DNA of 64,000 bases from Salminus brasiliensis (taxonomy: Eukaryota; Chordata; Actinopteri; Characiformes; Bryconidae): positions 28,980,341 to 29,044,340 of the forward strand of contig NC_132892.1 of NCBI RefSeq assembly GCF_030463535.1, given 5' to 3'. The translations under genes and the position numbers were made by a program. Below are positions 1 through 10,594 of the stretch, in pieces. Numbering within the stretch: the first letter of the stretch is position 1; every line of letters begins with the position of its first letter. The notes below the pieces were generated by a model, which was given only the letters and a program-made list of their open reading frames with translations, did no database searches and had not been told where the DNA came from.

Positions 1-8
1 GGTGGTTT

Positions 9-39
9 TGTTTACCTGTTTGTTTACCTGTTTGTTTAC
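9..39 (+). promoter_or_regulatory. Three FOX-type TGTTTAC motifs at 12-bp spacing
   Basis: TGTTTAC occurs at 9-15, 21-27 and 33-39, inside a short 12-bp tandem repeat. TGTTTAC is the core recognised by forkhead (FOXO/FOXA) proteins. Function is unproven; this may be only a short tandem repeat. Confidence 0.35.
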
Positions 40-137
40 TTATCTGCATGTTTGTCAGTGGCCTGAGGTGCTGGTATTGCTGCTAAGGATTCTGGGAATG
101 CCTTTTGGTGCTGTAATCAGTAATTCTGTGTAACAGT

Positions 138-138
<1 letters not shown>

Positions 139-177
<39 letters not shown>

Positions 178-249
178 AACAGTGTGTTTTTTATTTGATG
201 GACTGTGGAGACATGTGGAATGTGTACCGGCCAATCAAGCCTTTGTGTA

Positions 250-314
<65 letters not shown>

Positions 315-532
315 GTTTCTTTCCTAACCAGCTGTCTTGTTTGCCCCTTGCTTGCCCTCAAATGACCCGTGTTCCACCAGGCGCACATGCAAACACACTC
401 TCACACACACATACACACACATAAGCGTACACACACAAACACAATGAGAAAGGTATACACACTCTCTTTGCAGACTGTATACAGCAACTATATAGACATA
501 CATTTGCATTCACACACACACACACACACACA
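139..532. repeat. CA/TG microsatellite cluster
   Basis: (CA)n at 139-175, (TG)n at 252-310, interrupted CA-rich DNA at 400-445 and (CA)n at about 511-532. The open frames here (HTHTH, VCVCV peptides) are translations of the repeat, not genes. Confidence 0.95.
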
Positions 533-664
533 CTTGTAAATGAATGAATCAGTCTTTGTCTATTGTGTTTCTGAAACAGCCACACTATACTGAGACAGCT
601 CTCTGTAGTGGATGAGGTCAGAGGAAAGCACGTGCCTGTGTGTTAAAGAGTGTATATGTATATC

Positions 665-1160
665 TGTATATGCTGTATTGCCAAAAGTATTGGGACGCCT
701 GCTCATTCATTGTTTCTTCTGAAATTAAGGGTATTAAACAGGGTATTTTGTTGGAGTAACTGTCTTTACTGTCCAGAGAAGAAGACTTTCTACTAGATTT
801 TGGGAGGAGCATTGCTGTAACAATTTGATTGCATTCAGCTACAAGAGCGTTAGTGAGGTCAGGATGTTGGATGATCACCACCCCACCTCATCATCCTCAA
901 CTCCTCAACTCATCACAAAAGTATTGGATGGAGCACCATCCATCATTCCAGAGAACTCAGTTAGTTCCACTGCTCCACAGCTCAATGCTGGGGGGTTTAT
1001 ACCCCTCTACTAGCCCACACCTGGCATTAGGCACAGTGCCTAATCTAGGCACAGCGTCCTATTCTATTGGCAGTACTTCTCTACAGGGACTAGACAAGCT
1101 GTGTGTGTATTCATTAGAAGGTGTGTCCAAACATTTGGACATGTATGTTTTAATATGTTA
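665..1160. mobile_element. Non-autonomous DNA transposon (MITE), 'AAAAGTATTGG' family
   Basis: The left end, around CCAAAAGTATTGGGAC near 678, and the right end, around GTGTCCAAACATTTGGAC near 1123-1140, are imperfect inverted repeats of each other. The interior shares long stretches with 51530-51915 (GTTGGAGTAACTGTC and ACTAGATTTT segments). Fragments of the same family are seen at 11605, 13545, 45320, 52985 and 55780. No transposase frame is present. I cannot place the superfamily from sequence alone; Tc1/mariner-derived is a guess. Confidence 0.65.
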
Positions 1161-1187
1161 AAAAGACAGAAGGTTGTCACATGACTT

Positions 1188-1190
<3 letters not shown>

Positions 1191-1247
<57 letters not shown>

Positions 1248-1586
1248 GTTTTTTCGTGCTCTTTTTCTTTTACACTCTGTCACTGCTCTCTCTCTGCCTG
1301 TCTGTCTCTCTCTCTGTCTCTTAAATTATCTTCTAGTCCCACATAACCACATTATACACACACACACTCTCTCTCTCTCTCACAAGCCTCTCTACAATGG
1401 CATGCCCACTCAGATGTGGGCACATGCCCACTGAACAGGAAGGAATGGTTCTGAGTGGGCGGACTTTAGAATGGCATGCATGTCTCTTATAGGCTCTCAC
1501 ACTGCAGCAGCTTTCTTCTGATTGGTCATTATGGCTTCTGTCATGCTTGGTTTCAGCCCTTTGCGGCCTCTTTGGAACATTGGGTT

Positions 1587-1635
<49 letters not shown>

Positions 1636-1735
1636 ATGAGTGTTTTCACATTTTTCTTGCTTCTTCATACTTCTTTCTTTCTTCCGTGCCCTTCTTTATT
1701 CTCTCTTGGCAAACTCTCCCATTTCCCTCAGTCTT

Positions 1736-1792
<57 letters not shown>
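1191..1792. repeat. TG and CT microsatellites
   Basis: (TG)n at 1193-1244, pyrimidine-rich DNA at 1255-1320, CA/CT runs at about 1358-1381, (TG)n at 1590-1631 and (CT)n at 1741-1792. No coding signal. Confidence 0.95.
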
Positions 1793-1797
<5 letters not shown>

Positions 1798-1887
1798 GGC
1801 ACATAAGGGTATGGATAAGTAAGTCACATGACTGGTAGAGTTGCTTCCTCACACACAGTCATAGAAACTGGATCATTCAGAGCAGAG

Positions 1888-3331
1888 ACAACATTTAGGT
1901 GACGTTACAATAATCCCTAATAATCCAAACACAACATTCAGGTAATGTTACAAAAATCTCTAATAATCCAAACACAACATTCAGGTGACGTTAAAATAAT
2001 CCCTAATAATCCAAACACAACATTCAGGTAATGTTACAAAAATCTCTAATAATCCAAACACAACATTCAGGTGACGTTACAATAATCTCTAATAATCCAA
2101 ACACAACATTCAGGTAATGTTACAAAAATCTCTAATAATCCAAACACAACATTCAGGTGACGTTACAATAATCCCTAATAATCCAAACACAACATTCAGG
2201 TAATGTTACAAAAAATCTCTAATAATCCAAACACAACATTCAGGTGACGTTACAATAATCCCTAATAATCCAAACACAACATTCAGGTAATGTTACAAAA
2301 ATCTCTAATAATCCAAACACAACATTCAGGTGACGTTACAATAATCTCTAATAATCCAAACACAACATTCAGGTAATGTTACAAAAATCTCTAATAATCT
2401 ATAATCCAAACACAACATTCAGGTGATGTTACAATAATCTTTAATAATCTATAATCTAAACACAACATTCAGGTAATGTTACAATCATCTCTAATAATCC
2501 AAACACAACATTCAGGTGACGTCACAATAATCTCTAATAATCCAAACACAACATTCAGGTGATGTTACAATAATCTCTAATAATCCAAACACAACATTCA
2601 GGTGATGTTACAATAATCTCTAATAATCCAAACACAACATTCAGGTGATGTTACAATAATCTTTAATAATCTATAATCTAAACACAACATTCAGGTGATG
2701 TTACAATAATCTCTAATAATCCAAACACAACATTCAGGTGATGTTACAATAATCTCTAATAATCCAAACACAACATTCAGGTGACGTTACAATAATCTCT
2801 AATAATCCAAACACAACATTCAGGTGACGTTACAATAATCTTTAATAATCTATAATCTAAACACAACATTCAGGTGATGTTACAATAATCTTTAATAATC
2901 TATAATCTAAACACAACATTCAGGTGATGTTACAATAATCTCTAATAATCCAAACACAACATTCAGGTGATGTTACAATAATCTCTAATAATCCAAACAC
3001 AACATTCAGGTGACGTTACAATAATCTCTAATAATCCAAACACAACATTCAGGTGATGTTACAATAATCTCTAATAATCCAAACACAACATTCAGGTGAT
3101 GTTACAATAATCTCTAATAATCCAAACACAACATTCAGGTGACGTTACAATAATCTTTAATAATCTATAATCTAAACACAACATTCAGGTGACGTTACAA
3201 TAATCTTTAATAATCTATAATCTAAACACAACATTCAGGTGATGTTACAATAATCTTTAATAATCTATAATCTAAACACAACATTCAGGTAATGTTACAA
3301 TAATCTTTAATAATCTAAACACAACATTCAG
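1888..3331. repeat. 43-50-bp minisatellite, about 33 units, with CRE-like core
   Basis: The consensus unit runs from AACACAACATTCAGGTGACG through TTACAATAATCTCTAATAAT to the next CCAAACAC. Basic units are 43 bp; variants with an extra AATCTATAATCTAA segment are about 50 bp. In the first twelve units two types alternate strictly (GGTGACGTTACAATAAT and GGTAATGTTACAAAAAT), giving an 86-bp higher-order repeat; after about 2400 the alternation stops and GGTGATG units dominate. Many units carry TGACGTTA and one carries perfect TGACGTCA (2517-2524). The array lies within an nfix intron. Confidence 0.97.
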
Positions 3332-3919
3332 AGTTAACCCGTCCACGGTAGTGAACACTCATCCTGTACCTGCTTCTCCAGCCATTAGGCCAAGACTGCC
3401 CCCTAGATAAAGATGGGCTTTAGTGTAACTTGCTGAACTTCCATTTGAAGATGATACAGATACAATACACATACTTACAGTTCAGCACTGCCCGGCTGCT
3501 CCCCAAAAACAGCAGATTCTGTGTGTGATCACACACTGCTGTTAAACACCCCTTGGTCGACATTGTATTCTGAGAATTCAGTTTTTTAGGAGAAGGGAAA
3601 ACCAAATGGGCATTCTGCTTTTTTACTACCTCATGATTCCCATATTCAGCTCGTGTAAAATGTATTTATATAAAAATCCTATGAAAGCGAGGCTGGAGAG
3701 TTCTACCACAACTATGAGGGGTGTTTATAGAGGTCATTTTGTGGATGACCTCTTTATTACTGTGACATTCTTATAATGTAAGTCTACAGCAAACAGCTAG
3801 TGTGAAATCTGTGTGTGTATGTGTGTGTGTGCAGTGTTTTCCTGTGCTACGCCAAACACACTGAACTATTGTGCTGCCCTCTAACAGTCACATCCTGCCG
3901 AAGCCTTGGGGTGATCTGA

Positions 3920-3965
<46 letters not shown>

Positions 3966-4389
3966 AAACACTCCAGACGATCAGTAGTGACCTCTTCTAC
4001 TCACTTTTCCTTCACAGCCAGACTTCTATGTCTGTCACACACAGACCTGCACAGTAACCTGCACCAGTTACTTCCTGTAACTGGAAACTACTTCCTGTAA
4101 CTTCCTGTTCTCATCAAGGTCTGAGCACCTCCAAATGTGGTTTGAGTGATCGGATCATTTTCAGTGTTTACACCTGGCTTTCATGTGGGCAAGTGAGATC
4201 CAAGTGTGATCCGATCACTGAAAGTACGGATCGATGGCAGGTTTAAAGAGAGGTAGAGGTAAGAAACTGATTTCAGGTTTAATGCATCCAATAATCTCAT
4301 ATTTAACCACGACTTAACTGGATAATTCATTTTATAAACGAATGAATTCAGAAATGTAACTGTAGGACTGTTGACCTAGTAGTAGAATA

Positions 4390-4447
4390 GATTTGGGCCT
4401 ATTCCACTACTAGGACCAGGAAGCAGATAAAAAGTTGGATGGATGGA
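4390..4447. repeat. SINE 3'-end-like fragment
   Basis: The segment ending AGCAGATAAAAAGTTGGATGG resembles the fish SINE tail seen more completely at 39600-39975 (AAGAAGCAGATAAGAAGATG). Only the tail is recognisable. Confidence 0.35.
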
Positions 4448-4599
4448 ATTATATCAGAACATAGTAGTACTGTAATTCAACTTAATGTGTGCAATAATTT
4501 TCCATATTTATTATCACAGTTATTATCAATATGCCACTTTTCTATATTCATATCATTTTTTAATATATGTACATTTTTCAAGTTTTTCTCAATTTCTTC

Positions 4600-5088
4600 T
4601 CTCTTTGTCCTAAATGTATTTTATTTTATAGAGTATTTATTTTATAGTGTTTATTTATAGTGTTTATTTTATACAGTGTTTATTTATAGTATTTATTTGT
4701 AGTGTTTATTTTATAGTGTTTATTTATAGTCTTTATTTTAGTGTTTATTTTATATAGTGTTTTTTATAGTATTTATTTCTAGTGTTTATTTCTAGTGTTT
4801 ATTTCTAGTGTTTATTTTATAGTGTTTAATAATGGTGTTTATTTTATAGTGTTTAATAATGGTGTTTATTTTATATAGTGTTTAATAATAGTGTTTATTT
4901 TATAGTGTTTATTTTATAGAGTGTTTATTTATAGTGTTTATTTTATAGAGTGTTTATTTATAGTGTTTATTTTATAATGTTTATTTTATAGAGTGTTTAT
5001 TCTAACACAAATGGTTGCAACTGTAACAACTGTAATTTTCTTCCTGGGATCACTAAAGTATTTCTGATTCTGATTCTGATCTTTACCT
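4600..5088. repeat. AT-rich tandem repeat plus probable LINE 3' end
   Basis: From 4600 to 5000 the DNA is a degenerate repeat of TTTATTTTATAGTG-like units of about 12-18 bp. It is followed by CCTGGGATCACTAAAGTATT and a (TCTGAT)n tail at 5044-5085. A GGGATCA(A/C)TAAAGTAT terminus with a short tandem tail is typical of fish non-LTR retrotransposon 3' ends; the assignment is from memory. Confidence 0.55.
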
Positions 5089-5459
5089 GATGAAGAGAAA
5101 TACCTCATGAAATATTATTAGTTGAATTAAATTTATTACAACGTTTACAAATGTGCCGGGTTCTGGCACAGGAGAAGGCCAGCCATGGTTGTGAGGCCTG
5201 GTTCCCCTAGCTACCTGTATGACCATAGCTAGCAAAGTCTGGAGGTTATGAGCTGCTCTTCAGTATCAACAACAACATATTCTCCCAAAGTTTGGCCAAA
5301 GTTTTACAGTTTCACAAAGTCTGATATGTGTGACAGCGCTTATGTAAACATAATGAGTCAAGACTGTAACGTAACAGTTTTGGGGTTCTGGTATTGACCC
5401 GTTTTCCAGCTCTGTTTTGCTGTATTTTCTTTTGAAGGTTCATGGTTTGTCAGTTTAAT

Positions 5460-5900
5460 ATACCAAACTCTCATAATTCCTATAAAATTATAATATATAT
5501 AATATAAATAATATATATAATATAAATTTAGGGAATCTTTAAACTTTCAAAACTACATTTCTCCTGTCTTTCTATCATTTTACATTTTTTTTAAATCTTT
5601 CTTTCTGTCATTTTCTTTCTTTCTCTCTGTTTTTTCTATCGATTTTCTTTCTGTCTGTTTCTCTGTTTTTCTATTTCTTTCTTTCTTTCTTTCTTTCTGT
5701 TTTTCTTTTTCTTCCTTTCTTTCTTTCTTCCTGTTTCTTTTCTTGCAATTTGTTTCTTTTTCTATCCTTCTAGTTTTTTTTTCTTGAATTCTTCCTCTTT
5801 TTGGCTTTTTTATCTGTCGTTCTGTGTTTCTTTGTACTTCAATCTTTGCTTTTTCATCTTTCTTTTTCATTTTGGTATTTTTCTCTTGTTTTCTTATACG
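5460..5900. repeat. AT-rich patch and long TTTC-type polypyrimidine tract
   Basis: Positions 5480-5530 are TATAAT-rich. Positions 5560-5890 are a nearly uninterrupted T/C tract with TTTC and TTTCTTTTT motifs. Its complement gives an open frame of Lys/Arg/Glu that is not a gene. Confidence 0.9.
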
Positions 5901-6158
5901 TTATCAACTGATCACTGTGGGTTAATTGAGAAAGTCAGTAATCATTAACAGGAATCTTATATCTAGTAATCAGGTTTGATCGAGCAGTTCTTACAGCTCT
6001 AAGCGTGCTAAGATGTGCTCGATTCTTCAGACATGTTAGAAGTGATTGTAAGCGAGACGTTGATTGATGAAACTGGCAGTGATCACTGTGACGAGTTGCA
6101 GATCTTTGCTGAATGTAATTGACAGATACATAGTTTATGGTGCAGATGAGCATGTCAC

Positions 6159-6162
<4 letters not shown>

Positions 6163-6208
<46 letters not shown>

Positions 6209-6483
6209 TGTGTGAAGGATGGGACTGAGCCCAGGGGGTCCTCAGAGACCATGCATGGCTGTCCAATCAAAAGCCTGTCAGAATTGCTCCAAGGCACAAA
6301 CCCAGTGGCACACTCCAGCAAGCTGCTCACACACACACAGTTGTCCTCAAGCTGCCAGTCCATTTTAATTATGGATAAGTGTTCTGTTGCTGGTGTGTGA
6401 TGAGTGTGTGTAATAGTTATTACTCCATTATAGTCTGAGCTCTGAAATAGAGATCTGATACAGTCATCTGTCTGCCTGTCTGC

Positions 6484-6514
<31 letters not shown>

Positions 6515-6626
6515 GCTATCTAGCTGTCTGTCTGTCTGTCTGTCTGTATATCTATCTATCTGTCTGTCTATCTGTCTATCTATTGGTCTGTCTGTCTGTC
6601 TATCTGTCTGTCTATCTATCTGTCTG

Positions 6627-6697
<71 letters not shown>

Positions 6698-6748
6698 GCC
6701 CCAACATTTATGTCTCTTTCTCTTTTATGGTTCTGTCTTCTTTTCATT

Positions 6749-6789
<41 letters not shown>

Positions 6790-6872
6790 TTCTCTGTTGG
6801 CTGAGGTTGGGTGCAGACGGGCACACAGATGGGTTGCAGGCTGGGCACAGGCCACTCACACCACACCTGCTC

Positions 6873-6913
<41 letters not shown>
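6163..6913. repeat. TG, TCTG/TCTA, TC and CA microsatellites
   Basis: (TG)n at 6163-6205, a compound tetranucleotide array of TCTG and TCTA at about 6461-6697, (TC)n at 6750-6788 and (CA)n at 6877-6913. The open frames here are repeat translations. Confidence 0.95.
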
Positions 6914-6915
<2 letters not shown>

Positions 6916-7444
6916 TACGTGTGCTCTTACACAGACTTACCCTGACTAACTGACTGGCACACAGGCACATGTGGGAACAACCACATACACACACCGGCAT
7001 GTAAGTGGATGCAGTTATGCACACACACACAAACACATGGGCACACAGACACATATGGATAGAGCACACACACACCATCAGTGGCTCTCTGCAGATGTTA
7101 ACAGATAGATATTGTAGCTGCATTAGTAACTGCTTTTATTTTATTTTATAAAATAGATGTTTTTATTTGTCATATTTAATTTTTATTGTCTGTAAAGTTC
7201 CTGAAATGTGTTATGTTAAACCTGAATAGTAAAATTGATTCATTCTGAGAGCAGAGGATGTAATGGATATAATGCAGTGGTCCAGCGTCTGATCTTCTGC
7301 ACTTCAGTAAACCATCCAATCAAATCTGTCTTATGCTCGTAAAATACAATCTCTCAATATAAAACTTTGCCAGTTTAGGCCCATTCAGTAGCAATTTTGA
7401 CTGTAAAGACTGTAAAAAAACGAATGTTTCCTTTTGTTCACTTC

Positions 7445-8190
7445 CCATGAAGATCAGACTCATTCAGTCTCTTGATAGTAGATGCTGTCTGTAGATGGTA
7501 GATGCTGCCTGCTACCGTGATGACAGTTTAGGATTGTTGGAGACGTCTTTACCCATCTTGAGGAGGTTTGAACTGAACTTGGACAGTCTGATCTGGGTCA
7601 GTAGTTCAACTTGTAAATGATTGAGCGGTCAGTGGAACAGTTGATTTCTAATAGTTCATAGTTCTAAGAGATCTTTTTAAACCCCTATCCAGACTCCTCT
7701 GCATCTCCAACCTTCTTTCTGAAGGCCTCTTTGGATTCTGAGAGCTCTTTGTTATCTGGCCATGATGGTGATGTGATCTTTACTTAAACCATCAATCAAG
7801 ATCAGACCAGACTAAACTTCTGAGGTTTAAATCAGACAGACTCCTCCAGAATCCCCTCTAACCACGTTCTGATCATCTGCAGCTGATGTTCTGCACCTCA
7901 TTCTGATTCTACACAGTTTTAGTAGTACTAAATGTGGGAGGTCGAACTTTTTTTTTACCTTACAGAAAAATAATATTTTTATTAATTACATTTTATAACT
8001 GATGATTGAAGGCATTTCTTCAGGTGTGTGAGGTAAGTTGGATTACCTCCATCTCGCAGTATTGATCACATGATGATCAATAGAGATGTTTCAGATGTTT
8101 AAGTATCTTCAAAAAGACCAAGGTTTTCATGGGGTGTCCTGATTTGTTCTTCTGGCAGTTGTCCTTTACATTATATCAGAATTGCATGAT
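7445..8190 (-). mobile_element. Decayed Tc1-like transposon copy
   Basis: Aligns by eye with 19000-20160 along shared blocks: CCTTCTTTCTGAAGGCCTC, GGCCATGATGGTGAT, ATCAGACCAGACTAAAC, CTCCTCCAGAATCC and a shared distal TCTTCAGGTGTG block. The other copy still encodes the N-terminus of a Tc1-type transposase; here the same region (complement of about 7690-7770) is degraded beyond reading. Non-functional relic. Confidence 0.6.
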
Positions 8191-8760
8191 GAGTGGACCA
8201 ATAGAAATGCCATAGAAATGAGTCCGTAATCTAAAGGCAAGATTCCAGCCTGAAAATCCACTGATGTCACCAACAATAAATACATATGAACTGCCACCAT
8301 TTAGCATCAGTCGCATTAACATATTTGTTCAAGCTGTTTCTTTCAGTTCTAAGCAACGTTGAAGCAGCCGTAATTTAGATCCGTAATCTGGAGCTTGATC
8401 CAGCTTGCTGATGGCTGATGAGCACTTGTGTTCACTCATGATGCGACGGGTCCCACAATGTTTACTCTTGTAAATAAACAAACAAACAAACACAGGCTAT
8501 AATAAAATTATGAATTTGTCCAGAAATTAGTCACCAGGCCAGAGAACCTGCGTTTAATAAATAACTCCTGTGGGAGAGGAGATAAAATGTCCAATGAAAC
8601 GAGTGTGAGAAACAGCTGTGTTGGGGAAGTACATGGGGATTAGAGCGCTTCGGAACATTTTAAGCGCATTACAGATTAAAAAAAGGTCAGAATGTTTAGC
8701 GACACAACACTAAACCTCTTAAGCCAAACCCAGTTGGGGTTTGAACTGAGTTTATCCAGT

Positions 8761-8795
<35 letters not shown>

Positions 8796-8860
8796 GCCAG
8801 ATATTTCCAGTTAAAAAGTCTGTCACATTTACCAGTAGAGAAGTGTGCTAGAGACTCTGT

Positions 8861-8874
8861 GTGCCCTCTACTGG
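8861..8874 (-). promoter_or_regulatory. CTCF-like motif
   Basis: The complement reads CCAGTAGAGGGCAC, which fits the CTCF core CCASYAGRKGGCRS at every position. It lies about 70 bp after a (GA)n run at 8765-8792, in non-coding intron DNA. Occupancy is unknown. Confidence 0.45.
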
Positions 8875-8939
8875 CTGAACAGTGTAACTGCGCCATCACC
8901 AAAGTCTGAGTTCCACCATCACTGACTCACTTTCATCAG

Positions 8940-9615
8940 TTCCAGATTCGCTCAGTTCAGTTCAGTTTCAGTCCGTTCAGATTGGAACCTGTTCCGTATC
9001 GGACTCTCCATCACTGGAGTTTCAGTCAGGTCTGTTCAGTCACGGCTGTCAGTTCTGCTTCAGTCAGTTTCTTTCCACTCAGTTCCGTTTCTGTCAGTTT
9101 CCCTCGGTACCGCTCCATTTAGTTCTGTTTTAGTTCTGTTTCAGCTTAAGTCAGTTCCATTGAAGTCAGCTCCGCTTCAATCAGTTCCACTGAAGTCAGT
9201 TTTATTGAAGTCAGTTCCACTTCAATCAGTATTACTTCAGTCACTTCCACTTCAGTCACTTCCACTTTAGTCAGTTCTATTGAAGTCAGTTCCACCTAAA
9301 TCCGTTCCATTTAAGTCAGTTCCACTTAAATCTGTTCCATTTTAGTCAGTTTCATTTCAGTCAGTTTAGTTTCATTCAGTTCCACTTCAGTCAGTTCCAT
9401 TGAAGTCAGTTTAGTTTCATTCAGTTCCACTTAAGTCAGTTCCACTTCAATCAGTTCCACGTCAGTCACTTCCACTTCACTCAATTCCATTGAAGTCAGT
9501 TCCACTTAAGTCACTTTCACTTAAGTCAGTTCCAATTAAGTCAGTTCCACTTCAGTACGTTCCATTTCGGTCAGTTCTATTTCAGTCAGTTTAGTTTCAG
9601 TCAGTTCCACTTCAG
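8940..9615. repeat. Short-unit minisatellite (TCAGTTCCACTTCAG type)
   Basis: A degenerate array of 10-16-bp units built on TCAGTTCCA(C/T)T and TTCAGTCAGTT or TGAAGTCAGTT. The unit boundaries drift, as expected of an old array. Confidence 0.9.
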
Positions 9616-9684
9616 ACAATAATTCAGTGGTGATTACTGGGACAAACAATATGATGTGCAGCCCTAAACACGTACAGTTATCCC

Positions 9685-9699
9685 ACACACACACACACA

Positions 9700-9750
<51 letters not shown>
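9685..9750. repeat. (CA)n microsatellite
   Basis: Interrupted CA repeat of about 65 bp. The following 9750-10200 is intron sequence with a short (TG) run near 10000-10025 and no recognised element. Confidence 0.95.
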
Positions 9751-9752
<2 letters not shown>

Positions 9753-10203
9753 CTTATCCAAAGTAAAGATTTATACGACTGGACAAATGTACGTCATTCT
9801 CCATGAGCGAAACTGACCGTTAACAGCCTCAGCTGCTTCTGTACCGAAGCCTGCAGCAGCAGATGGACTCCAGTGGAGTGAATGGAGGCGAATAGAGATG
9901 GAGCTGGACTGAACTGTGGTTTTTTGGGGGGGTCGGGGTGTTAGATCATATATTTTTGGTGTGTTTGTTTATAGTCTAAGACTGTTTATATTTTGCAAAT
10001 GTGTGTGTTTGTGTGTGTGTGTGTTTGCGCCGTCAGCTAGTAGGAATGCATCTGCACCGCCAGTGCTAAGATGGCTGCCAAACACTAACATGGCTGCCAG
10101 GTTTCTGGAGAGAAGGAGAGAGAGAGAGAGATTAGACTCTAGTTCACTTTCACTCGCTTTCTTCTGTTTATAGTATTAAGACTGTGGGAGACTGGTGTCT
10201 CTT

Positions 10204-10208
<5 letters not shown>

Positions 10209-10247
<39 letters not shown>

Positions 10248-10486
10248 CATTCTCTATCCTAATCTCCACAACACTGTATCAAATCATGCTGGCATATGCT
10301 GCCATGTTCCTTTATCACCTATGGGCGACTGATACACACCTACACAGGATCCCCCCTCCACACACACACACACACACATACACATGCATACACTCTCTCT
10401 TTCTCGCTCACTTGCTCCCCTATAGACCCCATCATCTTTATAATCATTGTTGATTATGGCAAGTTTCTGACAAATTAATGTATTTA

Positions 10487-10527
<41 letters not shown>
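10209..10527. repeat. TG and CT repeats abutting the exon 3 acceptor
   Basis: (GT)n at 10209-10246, a CA patch at 10362-10381 and (CT)n at 10491-10527. The last ends four bases before the exon 3 splice junction (ATAG) and therefore serves as its polypyrimidine tract. Confidence 0.95.
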
Positions 10528-10531
<4 letters not shown>

Positions 10532-10594
10532 AATCAGGACAATCAGACAGTTCCAGCCAGCAAGCAGACTCAGACATCAAACCCCCACCAAACG
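10532..10594 (+). CDS. nfix: nfix exon 3 (63 nt)
   Basis: Acceptor CATAG at 10527-10531, donor GTAAGA at 10595. Begins inside a Glu codon (phase 1) and ends with the first base of a Gly codon. Encodes [21 protein letters not shown], the acidic/serine linker that follows the DNA-binding domain in NFIX. The upstream tract is a pure CT microsatellite. Confidence 0.95.

Larger units (their letters stand above)
1..10531 (+). other. nfix: nfix large intron, 3' part (no exon found)
   Basis: Everything before the first recognised nfix exon. In NFI genes the roughly 530-nt exon for the DNA-binding/dimerisation domain comes just before the exon found at 10532, after a long intron. I searched the reading frames here for that domain and saw nothing like it, so it lies before the window. 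The first exon found begins with the last two bases of a split Glu codon, so the upstream exon must end with a single G. The stretch holds microsatellites, minisatellites and transposon remnants, listed separately. Intervals 3340-4390 and 7120-7440 show only short CA tracts (about 3923-3960) and nothing else I recognise. Confidence 0.8.

Noticed and set aside
5580..5870. Lys/Arg/Glu-rich frame of 96 codons
   Set aside because: Complement of a TTTC-type polypyrimidine tract; no family match.
1..10531. nfix DNA-binding-domain exon
   Set aside because: Looked for the roughly 530-nt exon with the conserved NFI N-terminus on both strands; no frame fits, so it lies outside the window.
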